DNA of 64,000 nt from Paenibacillus camerounensis (GTDB lineage: Bacteria; Bacillota; Bacilli; Paenibacillales; Paenibacillaceae): positions 1 through 64,000 of the forward strand of contig NZ_CCDG010000010.1 of the NCBI RefSeq assembly GCF_000723885.1, in the 5' to 3' direction. Shown one piece after another: positions 42,101 to 50,586 of this stretch. The translations under genes and the position numbers were made by a program. The notes under the pieces are model-generated. The model ran no database searches and was not told the DNA's origin. It was given only the letters and a program-made list of their open reading frames with translations. How positions within the stretch are numbered: position 1 is the first letter of the stretch; each line of letters opens with the position of its first letter.

Positions 42101-42662
42101 TGCCCCAACCGTGGCACCATCAGCAACGCCGGCAGTTACAGAGTCTCCGGCGCCTACAGCATCACCGGTTCCAACTGAATCGGCAGCCCCTGGCATAACG
42201 CCGTCCCCGGCGCCTACAGCTCCGGCAACACCGGTACCAACACCGGCGGTCACTCCGGCAATTCCGGGAGGTACACCGGGAACACCGGCTCCAGGGACTG
42301 AAGTGCCTGGCATAATTGTAGTGGATGATGAAATTCCTGGCGGTCCGGCAATCCTTCCTTCCGCAACACCGGGAGCGACAGCAACTCCGGGTGAAGGTCC
42401 GGTGGAAATCCCGACCGATGAGATTCCGCTGGGCGGCGGTGATCCGGATAGCGGTACCCCTGGTACCCCGGATACTACAACCCCTGATATTGATATTACA
42501 GATGACAGCATTCCAAGGGGAACCGTAACAGATCCGGCAGCCGGCGGCCAGCTGCCGCAGACCGGGGAGAACAGTCCCCTGCCGATCTATCTGGCTGGTC
42601 TTGGACTGATAGCAGCCGGCGTGGTACTGAACCGGGTGTTTAGGCACAGACGTAATCAGTAG
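39084..42662 (+). CDS. LPXTG-anchored surface adhesin with repeated collagen-binding-like modules
   Basis: A 1192-residue secreted wall protein. A signal peptide (about 1-32, LALVVLMLFVQYAYGIGSIS, ending QVKAAA) is followed by an adhesion module (about 45-190, TVTLDYTWALPDGHSYSAGDTFTF). Then come about five repeats of roughly 140 residues with a shared pattern of W-x-(I/V) beta strands, VLTD..D/P.GQ.L.PDS(L/V) and Y.I.Y.T (collagen-binding B-type fold). A SpaA/prealbumin-like domain (about 893-985, GTLTVSKLDAQDSGKHLAGATFELY, LIETAAPTGYVLD) and a Pro/Thr/Ala-rich stalk precede the sorting signal LPQTG at 1157-1161, a hydrophobic helix and RHRRNQ. Sortase would anchor it to peptidoglycan; no sortase gene is in view. 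The start is at an ATG with GGGG upstream, alternatively the next GTG. Confidence 0.93.
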   Translation: MVKKRISLALVVLMLFVQYAYGIGSISQVKAAAIENEADIITSVSMAVYGPDGSTVTGSVYDVNSTVTLDYTWALPDGHSYSAGDTFTFKLPEQFQLYNDISGELVSDDGQAGVFTISKDTHEAAMTFGNYIESHGNVHGTLRVNTKFDRTKVGGSTTEQIVFPVKGGSQTIIVSFKPEVGSTIGKSGVASGFNAGRIDWTVDVNKRLEPVTNAVVTDPVPAGLSLDNTVTLAVYELNVQLDGSVQQGGLVDTGKYTAEVAGGVLTVRFADPVINGAYRLTYSTGITGDEASYTNTATFTGDGRDPASASATVTVERGGSLKKQAVHYDWGIQVITWAIEYNYNLKAIPQQSAVLTDLFDDSQRLVPGSVVVYPVTLDSTGTAIKGSALTENTDYIVSGITGDKKQGFKLQFTNGISSAYRIEYKTEAVGRVFKDHTVTNTVSESTYSSTATQLVRPIIIYKTFSGADYKAHTANWKITLNGDNYPMKEVLVTDTFPQGGQKLLPDTIVVRNSSGTVLGDSAYTLEYVSPVVPNAGFKVKFKSAISGSYTISYTTQFSNDWLKGTTDDFINTARIDWKDIEGVTQTASADGKFIPRPEWKNNGFKTGVYDASGKELTWTVGVNYTAKAVAAPIVSDVLTAGQSLVPDSLKVYRLNVDAKGDYKQGTELGKSAYSYSVGSGNELRVVFTDSINEPYVIVFKTSLAGQLIGSTVVNTAKLLDGTVKVSKDLIASVTIPHGGEYILKSGLQNGDKVDWSLAVNRSQSHVKDAKIIDTPSYNQILLPDSFRLYAGVASANGDITKSGTALVKDVDYNLKVLADEDGRQSFELSFAGDIDKAYILEYQSLIVAKTGDKLTNTAQFTGNNVVLVDKDTTSELIVGVSSGSGTGSGERGTLTVSKLDAQDSGKHLAGATFELYRLNGTERVLVNTRTTEAAGTAVFNNLWLGSYVLIETAAPTGYVLDTKEYPVTIGSVSGVNLTVYNTAVLPTATAAPTATPTVAPTTAPTVAPTVAPSATPAVTESPAPTASPVPTESAAPGITPSPAPTAPATPVPTPAVTPAIPGGTPGTPAPGTEVPGIIVVDDEIPGGPAILPSATPGATATPGEGPVEIPTDEIPLGGGDPDSGTPGTPDTTTPDIDITDDSIPRGTVTDPAAGGQLPQTGENSPLPIYLAGLGLIAAGVVLNRVFRHRRNQ

Positions 42663-42702
42663 CAGGCGATACGAATAAACGGATCTCATAAACAGTTATA
42701 GC

Positions 42703-42740
42703 AAAGAGCCTGCGGCAGATGATGCCGCAGGCTCTTTTTC
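42703..42740. terminator. Bidirectional terminator between adhesin and acyltransferase operon
   Basis: AAAGAGCCTGCGGCA pairs with TGCCGCAGGCTCTTT, with T runs on both strands. Confidence 0.9.
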
Positions 42741-42742
42741 AG

Positions 42743-44224
42743 CTAATCCAAAGTGAGGATGTAATGAATTTCAGTACCGTCCTTGGCATAGGAGAGGTTC
42801 CAGCCTAGTATTCCTGCCGTAAAGGACAGCGGGATCAGCGCTTTGCCGCCGGCCAGCAGGGGGGCGGCCTCAAGTGGCAGGCTTATACCGTCGGCGAGCG
42901 CAGATTTGCTGCCCAGCGTAAACACTACCGTATGCTGCTGATCTGATACGCTCACAGTCTTGCTTACGGCGTCCCAGGTGACTTCCGCTCCTAATGCAGC
43001 GGCTATTTCTTTAGCGGATAGCCATAACTCCTGATTACCTTGGATCAGCCGGCTAGTAAAGGCCAATTTATGTCCGTCTATGATAACGCTGCATGTATAA
43101 ACATAACCGCTGGTGTCGATAGCTGCGCTGCCGGCCTGAGCTTCCAGGACACCGTTAAATCTGTCGATATTATCATCTGTTACGAGATAATCGCTGTCCC
43201 GAATGCCTATGGCTTCAGCGATCCGGCTGTTAACCTCACCGCTGTGATGGCTTAGATCCTTGTACAGGTCGAGGTTGTATGTCCAGCCGGAAGCGCTCTG
43301 GAAATCATACAGGCTGACATTATCGTACCGGCTGAACTGTTCGTACATCCATTTACGCATCACTAGCTGGTTGGCAAAGCGGACCGGATTATCGTTGTAC
43401 CAGGCGACCTGGCGCATCACACTGTAGGGCGGATAGTAAAAGTGAAATTTGACCTCGGGATAAGCCTCCAGCAGCGGCAGGATATATGTGTTGAAGTGCT
43501 CTTTAAGCTGGTCTGTGCCTTCCTCATTCACCCCGAAGTACAGCTCATTATCACTGACCTGGAGATAGGCTTCGGCCACATGCTTTTTACCGAAGCTTAC
43601 TTCTTCATTCCAGTTGTTCAGCAGCTCAAGCTCTTTGCCGGCCGTGCCTTCAAACATACTTTTGATACTGAGTGCAAACTGCCTGTACACGGAGGAATTG
43701 AACCAGTACCGATAATCGTTCCACAGTTTGTTGTCGTACAGATAATCCGGGAAATCTGCGGCGGCGGTCTCCGTTTCAAGCTTCAAAGAGAAATAATCAA
43801 GTCCCCAGATTACCTGCTTAACTTTGCCGGTCTCCAAGGCCAGCTTGGCAATTTTATAATGCTCATCAACAGTCGAGCCTTCCATCGACAGCTTCAGCGT
43901 AGTTCCGCCAATGCTCTGATTCACCTGGGCAGGCAGAAAGTTCTCCGTCATGGAGGTACCGATGATGATATTGTCATAGTTATAGTTTTTGGCCAGCCCG
44001 GGGTTCTGGTACCGTTCTTCTTCAGAGAAGAGAGGCGTATACCATGAGGATTTATGATAGAACTGGAGCGGGTCAAGGAATGCGGTAAGCAGGGCGGCAG
44101 CCGCCGCGGTAAGCGCAAGAAACAGCAGGAACAGGAGCATCAGCTGCCTGGAGCGGGTATGTGGGCCGCTCGGCTGTGCTGTGCTTTTTGCACAAATAAC
44201 AGGTTTAGGCTGTGGTGTGGGCAT
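42743..44224 (-). CDS. DltD/AlgJ-like SGNH-type acyl-transfer partner with copper-amine-oxidase-like domain
   Basis: A 493-residue membrane-anchored protein with one N-terminal segment (about 28-50, LMLLFLLFLALTAAAAALLTAFL). The outer domain contains NIIIGTSMTENFLPAQVN, a GxSx start motif typical of SGNH or AlgJ/DltD-like proteins, and ends with a DLSHHSGEVNSRIAEAIG histidine motif. Residues about 385-490 resemble the N-terminal copper amine oxidase-like domain (KLAFTSRLIQGNQELWLSAKEIAAALGAEV...ALIPLSFTAGILGW), common in Paenibacillus. It lies 25 bases after the MBOAT gene and should accept the acyl group from it for an external glycan or teichoic acid. The pairing is inferred from the AlgI-AlgJ and DltB-DltD precedents. 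AGGAGGT precedes the ATG. Confidence 0.8.
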   Translation of the reverse strand: MPTPQPKPVICAKSTAQPSGPHTRSRQLMLLFLLFLALTAAAAALLTAFLDPLQFYHKSSWYTPLFSEEERYQNPGLAKNYNYDNIIIGTSMTENFLPAQVNQSIGGTTLKLSMEGSTVDEHYKIAKLALETGKVKQVIWGLDYFSLKLETETAAADFPDYLYDNKLWNDYRYWFNSSVYRQFALSIKSMFEGTAGKELELLNNWNEEVSFGKKHVAEAYLQVSDNELYFGVNEEGTDQLKEHFNTYILPLLEAYPEVKFHFYYPPYSVMRQVAWYNDNPVRFANQLVMRKWMYEQFSRYDNVSLYDFQSASGWTYNLDLYKDLSHHSGEVNSRIAEAIGIRDSDYLVTDDNIDRFNGVLEAQAGSAAIDTSGYVYTCSVIIDGHKLAFTSRLIQGNQELWLSAKEIAAALGAEVTWDAVSKTVSVSDQQHTVVFTLGSKSALADGISLPLEAAPLLAGGKALIPLSFTAGILGWNLSYAKDGTEIHYILTLD

Positions 44225-44249
44225 CTTGGACAGACCTCCTATGGCGGTT

Positions 44250-45614
44250 TTAGAAGTTAAAATACAGGAAAGGTGTAATCCGGTTGAAGAAAAACAGGGA
44301 GAATACGAAGATCAAGGCCATTGCCAGTAACGTTTTCCAGCCCCGCACCCTTAACGGCTGCTCCGGACGTACAAGAATAACAACGGTCAGCAAAAGAATC
44401 AGCAGGATTGCCCATTTGAGTCCGGGAGCCGTACCGAGTCCAAGTCCGTTCAGCCCGCTCATCCCTTTCAACAGTCTGAGGGCAACCGGCATTTCCTCAG
44501 CCCGGAAAAACACCCAGGTCACATTGATAAAGACGAACGTCAGCGCCCAGGCCAGCCATTTAGGCAGGGTCAGCCCAATGCGGGCTCCGATTTTTTCCAC
44601 GGCCTGTCCTACCCCGTGCAGCAGGCCCCAGAGCAGGAACATCCAGCCGGCCCCGTGCCACAGGCCTCCCAGCAGAAAGGTGATAATTACGTTGCGGATG
44701 GAGGTCCAGAAGCCGTTGCGGTTCCCGCCAAGCGGAATATAGATATAATCGCGGAGGAACCGGCTGAGCGTCATATGCCAGCGTCTCCAGAAGCCGCTGA
44801 TACTGATAGCCCGGTAAGGATTGTTGAAGTTCTGCGGAAGCACGATGTTGAACAGCAGGGCAATTCCGATCGCCATATCCGTATAGCCGCTGAAATCGAA
44901 ATAAAGCTGCAGCGTATAAGAAAGCACGGCTACCCAGGAGTCGATAAAACAGGCGGCCGAGCTGAAGCCGCTGTCTGCATATCCGGCAAGCGTATCGGCA
45001 AGGATCACCTTTTTGCCGAGTCCGGTACAAAACAGCAGGGAGCCCTGCAGAATGTTCCCCCAGTTCCACCGCTTGCCGCGCAGCCGGTCAAACTGCGGCA
45101 TCATGTCCTTGTGATGGAGGATAGGACCCGCGATCAGATGCGGAAAAAACGTGACGAAGAGTATGTAATTAACCAGACTGTATTCACGGGCCTGCTGCCT
45201 GTATGCATCAACCAGATAGGCGATTTGTGTAAAGGTGAAAAAGCTGATGCCCAGCGGCAGGACAAGCTCCAGCAGAGCTGCATTGCTTCCGGTAAGCCCG
45301 TTCCAGCTGCTGATCAGAAAATCAGCATACTTGTAATACAGGAGCAGCAGCAGATTCGCAGTCAGGCCGGCAAGCAGGAGCAGCCGGGGGTGCAGTCTGC
45401 CGCCGTGCATGTTCCGGCCAAGTGCATAGTTGAACAGAATGGACAAAAGGATCAAAGGGATGTAACGGATATTCCACCAGCCATAGAATGCAAGCGAGGC
45501 CAGCGCCAGCCACAGCTTGGAGCAGAGGAATAGACGGAGACGGTTCAGGAGGAAATATCCTGCCAGCACAGCCGGCAGGAAAGCAAACATGAAGGTGTAG
45601 GAATTAAATAGCAT
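44250..45614 (-). CDS. MBOAT family O-acyltransferase (AlgI/DltB-like)
   Basis: A 454-residue membrane protein with about ten segments. Family motifs include LLLYYKYADFLISSWN, LPLGISFFTFTQIAYLVDAYR, FFPHLIAGPILHHKDMMPQ, YLDFSGYTDMAIGIALLFNI (read LYFDFSGYTDMAIG), QNFNNPYRAISISGFWRRWHMTLSRFLRDYIYIPLGG and LLGGLWHGAGWMFLLWG, with the invariant histidine in LWHG. It moves an acyl group, usually acetyl, across the membrane to a cell-surface polymer. The target polymer is unknown. It is the first gene of a two-gene operon. Confidence 0.92.
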   Translation of the reverse strand: MLFNSYTFMFAFLPAVLAGYFLLNRLRLFLCSKLWLALASLAFYGWWNIRYIPLILLSILFNYALGRNMHGGRLHPRLLLLAGLTANLLLLLYYKYADFLISSWNGLTGSNAALLELVLPLGISFFTFTQIAYLVDAYRQQAREYSLVNYILFVTFFPHLIAGPILHHKDMMPQFDRLRGKRWNWGNILQGSLLFCTGLGKKVILADTLAGYADSGFSSAACFIDSWVAVLSYTLQLYFDFSGYTDMAIGIALLFNIVLPQNFNNPYRAISISGFWRRWHMTLSRFLRDYIYIPLGGNRNGFWTSIRNVIITFLLGGLWHGAGWMFLLWGLLHGVGQAVEKIGARIGLTLPKWLAWALTFVFINVTWVFFRAEEMPVALRLLKGMSGLNGLGLGTAPGLKWAILLILLLTVVILVRPEQPLRVRGWKTLLAMALIFVFSLFFFNRITPFLYFNF

Positions 45615-45723
45615 ATGTACCCTCGCTTATAGAGAATTTAGTATAGCCATTACTATAAGCGACAGTTCTTAAGAGCGGCCTGGCAGAAATCTTACCATTT
45701 TCTTAACAGGTATGAATGTTTTC

Positions 45724-47064
45724 TTAGGAATGAAGCTGCATCCCTGTTTCCAGCGTCTGTTGTGCTTCCTTCCGTGAGCCCTGCTTCAAATTTCTGGAGC
45801 CGAGGATGGTGACCAGCAGGATCGACATACCGGAAGCCGCAAGCAGCAGGTAGGAGGGGACCCTGTCTACAAGTACACCGTAGAGGATCATTCCAGCCGG
45901 TGCAATCGCACCTGAAGCTGTTTCCACAACGGCAAACACTCTTCCAAGATAGGCTGGCTCGACACTCTGCTGCAGGTACACCTGCACCGGAATATTAATA
46001 TTCATTACTGTGCAGCCGACCATAAACAGCATGGACATCAGGTAAATAAAGGCTCCGGTACGGCTCAAATCCACAATTAGCGGTACTGCAAGGCCAAAGA
46101 ACAACAGGCCGAGCATGAAGAGGCCGCGGATGAGCGAGCCGGTTGGACTGCTGCTCTGGCGGCGGACGGTCAGCAGCATGGACATTACCAGCATGCCGGC
46201 GGCAAGCATTGCATTAATGGTGCCATATTGTCCGGAGCTGAGTGAGAGGTTCTGCACAACGGCATAAGGAAGCACTACATTCAGGGCAACGACGAAAAAA
46301 TTGACCCAGAAAACAATGACCAGGACGGAGCGGATGACCAGGTTCTTATATACGTAGGATATCCCCCCGGCAAGACTGCCGCGGAACTCTGCGATTACCG
46401 GGTTCCTGGTCCGGACGGCGGATATACCGGGCCGCGGCTTATTCCTTTCAGTGTTATCAGCAGGGTTAGCCGCCGGGCTAAACTTAAGGCCTATGCTCAT
46501 GAGGGTGGAGACAGCAAAGCCGGCAGCATTCAGCAGCAGGAACAGCTTCAGCGGGACGATGGCATAGAGCATGCCGCCGAGCACAGGGGCAAGCAGATTG
46601 CCGATGGAGCCGGCGGTCTGATTAAGTGAACTGGCCCGCTGGAGTGAGCCGGGCTCTACAAGCTGGATCAGGGAAGAGGAGATTGCAATGCTGTAGAAGG
46701 TAGAGCATACGGACAGCAGAACTAGGGTCACATAAACAGGCGTCAGGGTAACTCCGTTCAGCGAGACGGCCAGATACGCCAGCAGCAGCCCTGCTACAGC
46801 GGCGAGATCAGAATAGATCAGCAGCCTGCGGCGGTTCATCCTGTCGGCCATTACTCCGGCAAAAGGTGCCAGCACAATCCGGGGCAGCATTCCACAGACC
46901 ATCGTAACCGCGAAGCTGCTTCCGGAGCCCGTCAATTTCAGAATGTACAAGCCGACTACAAAAGTAAACATGCCGGAGCCGAGGATTGAAGCTAGCTTGG
47001 CTGTGAAGAACAGCAGCATATTACGGTTGCCTGGAATAGCCCATAAGCTTGTTGGTTTAACCAT
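45724..47064 (-). CDS. MFS drug/metabolite exporter
   Basis: A 446-residue protein with twelve membrane segments: GSGMFTFVVGLYILKLTGSGSSFAVTM, the loop motif GVMADRMNRRRLLIYSDL, and NQTAGSIGNLLAPVLGGMLY. It resembles MFS permeases of the macrolide or enterobactin exporter type. AGGAGTTGTG precedes the ATG. The promoter lies between two identical 17-bp palindromes, so a repressor tightly controls it. The substrate is unknown. A divergent Xre-TPR regulator follows, but its role as repressor is unproven. Confidence 0.88.
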   Translation of the reverse strand: MVKPTSLWAIPGNRNMLLFFTAKLASILGSGMFTFVVGLYILKLTGSGSSFAVTMVCGMLPRIVLAPFAGVMADRMNRRRLLIYSDLAAVAGLLLAYLAVSLNGVTLTPVYVTLVLLSVCSTFYSIAISSSLIQLVEPGSLQRASSLNQTAGSIGNLLAPVLGGMLYAIVPLKLFLLLNAAGFAVSTLMSIGLKFSPAANPADNTERNKPRPGISAVRTRNPVIAEFRGSLAGGISYVYKNLVIRSVLVIVFWVNFFVVALNVVLPYAVVQNLSLSSGQYGTINAMLAAGMLVMSMLLTVRRQSSSPTGSLIRGLFMLGLLFFGLAVPLIVDLSRTGAFIYLMSMLFMVGCTVMNINIPVQVYLQQSVEPAYLGRVFAVVETASGAIAPAGMILYGVLVDRVPSYLLLAASGMSILLVTILGSRNLKQGSRKEAQQTLETGMQLHS

Positions 47065-47088
47065 TTACACAACTCCTTTTGAAAACTT

Positions 47089-47159
47089 GTTTAATTTAAT
47101 TAAACTTATTGTATGGTCGGAAGCTTGGAATTGCAATAAAAAGTTTAATTTAATTAAAC
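47089..47159 (-). promoter_or_regulatory. MFS promoter flanked by two identical 17-bp operators
   Basis: The perfect palindrome GTTTAATTTAATTAAAC (bar the centre base) occurs at 47089-47105 and 47143-47159, centres 54 bp apart. Between them, on the minus strand, is TTGCAA (47131-47136), 17 bp and TACAAT (47108-47113), a good sigma-A promoter for the MFS gene. One operator covers the transcription start and the other lies just upstream of the -35. Confidence 0.82.
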
Positions 47160-47226
47160 TTTGTTTTTTCTTCAACCTATATTAAGTTATACTGGGGGAA
47201 AGACAGACAGAAGGATGGCTAAATAG

Positions 47227-48435
47227 ATGACAACGAAACAGGCGATCGGGGATAAAATAAAAGTTTTGCGCCTATCCAAAGGGCTTACACAGAGTGAGCT
47301 GGCCGGAGAAGATATGACCAAAAGCATGCTCAGCCAGATCGAAAACGGCCGGGCACTGCCCTCCATGCGCAGCCTGCAGATTTTGGCTGAACGGCTTGGA
47401 GTGGATGCCGGATACTTCCTGGAGGACGACCAGAGTGCGGAGCTGGCCAGGATGGTGCGTGATATAGAAGTACAGTTCAAGCAGAAAAATTATCAGGCAG
47501 TTGTCTCCAGTGTGCAGCCGCTGCTGGGCGGCAAGCTGCCGGTAACCGTCGATGCTGCAAGGCTGATGGAATTCTATGTGGGTGCCTGTTACTATACGGG
47601 AAGTGCCGGAGGTGAAGAGGCGGTTGCCAGGGCGGCAGAAATTTACGAGCGTTTCGGCTTGTTTGTGGAGAGCGCCAAAGTACAATATCTGACGTACGCA
47701 TTGCTGTTCACGCAGGGGAAGTATGAGGAAAGCCTGGAGCTGATCCGGAGTGTACGGGGAAAATATCTGACTAAAAAGGTAGGCAACAATGTTCTGTTTG
47801 AACTGGACCTCCATTATGCAGAGAGTGTGACGCTGTCCGCCCTGGGTAATTACAGCGGAAGTAAGGAAGCTGCACAGGCAGCTGTTGCCTTGTCCCGCGA
47901 AGAAAACGTCTTTTATCTGACGGATCACCTGTACCGCGTGTTATCCAGTCTTGCCCTCATGTCGGGTGACCTGGACGGGGCGAAGCAGAATCTGGAGAAG
48001 GCGCGGCTGTATGTAGAGCTGTCGGAGAATGAGGAGTCTGTACAGCTGCTCAGGCTGGCAGATATCAGGCTGGCGAATGCGGAGCAGCGGTATGAAGAGG
48101 CGCTAGAGCTGGGGCACAGCTTCCAGGTGACAGGGGACCGGTATGTATCCAGCTGTAACCTGATGGTTGGAATAGCCCTGTATCATCTGCACCGTGATGA
48201 AGAGGCGCTGGAGGCATTGTCCCGGGTTACCTTGACAGATGACGTTCACCATCCGCTGGACCGGGCGGCAGTGTTCACTTCTTATGCCTATAAAGCCAGA
48301 ATCTATGCCAGAACAGGCAAGCTGGAGGAAGCGCGCCAGCAGTCGCAGACTGCCTACGAGCGTGTGCAGCATTTTCCGTCCTCTGTATATTGCACGTTCA
48401 TCCGTGATACTTACCGTGAGCTGCATCAGCAGTAG
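47227..48435 (+). CDS. Xre-family regulator with TPR domain
   Basis: A 402-residue transcription regulator. A helix-turn-helix at residues 8-62 (IGDKIKVLRLSKGLTQSELAGEDMTKSMLSQIENGRALPSMRSLQILAERLGV) is followed by about 330 residues of tetratricopeptide-like helical repeats (YYTGSAGGEEAVARAAEIYERFGLF, KYEESLELIRSVRG, NYSGSKEAAQAAVALS, RYEEALELGHSFQ). The architecture is like the RNPP and Rap-like peptide-binding regulators or the related Xre-TPR group. No pheromone gene is visible downstream. It is divergent from the MFS exporter, with the double operator between them. A peptide or metabolite input is inferred from architecture only. Confidence 0.85.
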   Translation: MTTKQAIGDKIKVLRLSKGLTQSELAGEDMTKSMLSQIENGRALPSMRSLQILAERLGVDAGYFLEDDQSAELARMVRDIEVQFKQKNYQAVVSSVQPLLGGKLPVTVDAARLMEFYVGACYYTGSAGGEEAVARAAEIYERFGLFVESAKVQYLTYALLFTQGKYEESLELIRSVRGKYLTKKVGNNVLFELDLHYAESVTLSALGNYSGSKEAAQAAVALSREENVFYLTDHLYRVLSSLALMSGDLDGAKQNLEKARLYVELSENEESVQLLRLADIRLANAEQRYEEALELGHSFQVTGDRYVSSCNLMVGIALYHLHRDEEALEALSRVTLTDDVHHPLDRAAVFTSYAYKARIYARTGKLEEARQQSQTAYERVQHFPSSVYCTFIRDTYRELHQQ

Positions 48436-48462
48436 GGTAGTACAAATACCAGTGCAGCACAC

Positions 48463-48502
48463 AAAAAGAGCGAAACCGGGATTGGCCGGCTTCCTCTTTT
48501 TT
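48463..48502. terminator. Terminator between TPR regulator and histidine kinase
   Basis: AAAAAGAGCGAAACCGG pairs with CCGGCTTCCTCTTTTTT imperfectly and gives T runs on both strands between converging genes. Confidence 0.7.
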
Positions 48503-48535
48503 GTGCTGGCGGAAGCTCAGCGATTGCACTTATCT

Positions 48536-49642
48536 TTACGGTTTGGACTGCGGAAAGCTTGTTTCAAACTCTGTTTGTCTGCGTGAACTTGTAGCAGTAA
48601 TAACCCCGCCGTGCAGCTCGGCAATGCTCTTGGCGATCGCCAGGCCGAGTCCGCTGCCGCCGGTCTTCCGTGAGCGGGATTTGTCCACCCGGTAAAAGCG
48701 CTGGAACAGATGGGGCAGATCCCCGGCTGGGATTGGCGGTCCGTAGTTGGTGCAGACGGCTACTACCTGATCCTGCCTGCGGAAGACGGAGATATCAAGC
48801 TGCTTGCCTTCTTTTCCGTAACGCACTGCGTTGGTGAACAGGTTCTCATACAGCCGGACCAGTTCATCGGCATCTCCTTGTATAACCAGCGGACCGGGAC
48901 CGGTGCGGATGCTGTAGCTCATGCCTGCTGCCTCAAGTACAGGGACGAATTCTTCAGCAAGCTGTTCAAGCAGGTTGCCAAGATTGACCGGCTCCTGCCG
49001 CAGCGGCAGACCGCTTGAGGTAATGCGGGTATACTCGAACAGATCGTCGATCAGCTTTTTGAGCATCAGTGATTTATCGTAAGCAATGTTGATATAATAG
49101 CGAAGTTCGATTTCATCGGCATAGCGGTCTTTTTCGGCATATTCCAGAAAGCCCAGCACAGAGGTCAGCGGTGTACGCAGGTCATGTGATACCCCGGTGA
49201 TAAGCTCATCCTTGGCTATGGCTGCCGCCCGTTCTTCATCCATCGCCGATTTGAGCCTGCCGGCCATCTTGTTGATGTTATCAGCAAGCGTCCCGAGCTC
49301 CTCTGTGCCTGTGACTGCGATGCGGTAGGACAGGTTGCCGTCCGCCATTTTTTGCACACCGGATGAAATGCTGCGCACATAACTCATCGTATTTTTGGTC
49401 AACGCCAGAAAAAAGAAAATGTATAGCGGGATGCCGATGATCAGTACAACCGGAAGGGAGCCGATATTGTTAATCACCCAGCGGAGCAGCTTGACCCCCC
49501 AGAAGGAGCGCGAGGGATTGAGCCACAGCAGCATGGAAGCCCCCCAGAACAGGACCATGATGATGAGTGCGGCCAGCACAATGCTGGCCAGGCCAAATCC
49601 GGCCAGCCGCCAGGATAAAGTATTGAACCGCTTCGTATTCAG
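48536..49642 (-). CDS. HAMP-containing sensor histidine kinase
   Basis: A membrane sensor kinase of about 368 residues. Two membrane segments bracket a short outer loop (LAGFGLASIVLAALIIMVLFWG and SLPVVLIIGIPLYIFFFLAL), followed by a HAMP domain (SSGVQKMADGNLSYRI). The H box is ITGVSHDLRTPLTSVLGFLEY, the N box YENLFTNAVRYGKEG, and the ATP lid GGSGLGLAIAKSIAELHGG. No in-frame ATG, GTG or TTG precedes the first segment; the natural position is a CTG at 49642 with GGGAGG ten bases upstream. A GTG at 49579 would cut the first membrane segment. It lies six bases after the response regulator. The stimulus is unknown. Confidence 0.9.
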   Translation of the reverse strand: MNTKRFNTLSWRLAGFGLASIVLAALIIMVLFWGASMLLWLNPSRSFWGVKLLRWVINNIGSLPVVLIIGIPLYIFFFLALTKNTMSYVRSISSGVQKMADGNLSYRIAVTGTEELGTLADNINKMAGRLKSAMDEERAAAIAKDELITGVSHDLRTPLTSVLGFLEYAEKDRYADEIELRYYINIAYDKSLMLKKLIDDLFEYTRITSSGLPLRQEPVNLGNLLEQLAEEFVPVLEAAGMSYSIRTGPGPLVIQGDADELVRLYENLFTNAVRYGKEGKQLDISVFRRQDQVVAVCTNYGPPIPAGDLPHLFQRFYRVDKSRSRKTGGSGLGLAIAKSIAELHGGVITATSSRRQTEFETSFPQSKP

Positions 49643-49648
49643 AGCAGC

Positions 49649-50347
49649 TTAACCTCCCTTTTCAATTTTGTAGCCGACGCCCCAGACCGTCTTCAGATAT
49701 TTCGGCTGGCGCGGATTATCTTCGATTTTTTCCCTGATTTTACGGATATGCACCATCAGCGTATTATTGCTGTCCAGATACTGCTCCTTCCAGACCTTGG
49801 AGTAGATCTGCTCCATGCTCAGCACTTGTCCGCTGTTGCGGGCCAGCAGCTCAAGAATAGCGAATTCCCGGGGTGTCAGCTTAACCGGCTGGCCTTCTAC
49901 ACTAACCTCATGCGTGGAGGAGTTAACCGCCAGCCCGTCGATAATCATCCCGCTGTCCTTGGTGGCGTTACCCAGATAGCTTCTTGTCCGGCGCAGCTGT
50001 GATTTGATGCGGGCAACGAGCTCCAGCGGACTGAACGGTTTGGTAACATAATCGTCGGCACCTACACTGAGCCCGGTGATTTTATCCAGCTCCTGTCCTT
50101 TGGCGGACAGCATAATGATCGGGAATTTACGGGTTTCGCGGATTTTGATACAGGCCTCCAGCCCGTCCATTTCCGGCATCATAATGTCAAGCACCATCAA
50201 ATCAATGGTTTCTCTGCCGACAATGTCCAGCGCCTCCAGCCCGGTCCTTGCGGTCAGCAGCCTGTAGCCCTCGTGCTCCAGATAAATCTGCATTAATTTG
50301 ATAATCTCCGCCTCATCATCAACGAGCAGCAGTGTTCCGTTATTCAT
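49649..50347 (-). CDS. OmpR/PhoB-family response regulator
   Basis: A 232-residue DNA-binding protein paired with the kinase. The receiver domain has LLLVDDEAEIIKLM, the phospho-acceptor aspartate in LMVLDIMMPEMDG, the KPF lysine (YVTKPFSPLEL) and a winged-helix output domain (VKLTPREFAILELLARNSGQVLSMEQIYSKVW, HIRKIREKIEDNPRQPKYLKTVWGVGYKIEKG). The ATG at 50347 has GGAAAG upstream; longer frames are excluded because the domain starts there. It lies 5' of the kinase and the two are expressed together. Confidence 0.95.
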   Translation of the reverse strand: MNNGTLLLVDDEAEIIKLMQIYLEHEGYRLLTARTGLEALDIVGRETIDLMVLDIMMPEMDGLEACIKIRETRKFPIIMLSAKGQELDKITGLSVGADDYVTKPFSPLELVARIKSQLRRTRSYLGNATKDSGMIIDGLAVNSSTHEVSVEGQPVKLTPREFAILELLARNSGQVLSMEQIYSKVWKEQYLDSNNTLMVHIRKIREKIEDNPRQPKYLKTVWGVGYKIEKGG

Positions 50348-50586
50348 GGTCCAACTTCCTTTCCTTTGTATCCGCGCAGCCGTTCGATTCCTACCTGGAT
50401 TATACATGATCTGACGCTGCCCGTTCATTGTAGTCCAGGAATCTTAACGCCGGCAGGAAAGCATCTGTACAAAAGCTTAATATATTCTTAACAAATCTTT
50501 AGATTTAACAATTCCGGGACCGGCTTATTGGTCATTTGCTGCGGTAATGCTATAATAACTAAAATCCAATGATCGGGGGAAATGGA

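Noticed and set aside
48436..48536. A signalling peptide gene after the Xre-TPR regulator
   Set aside because: The stretch holds only a terminator and no frame with a ribosome site and a secretion-type sequence.
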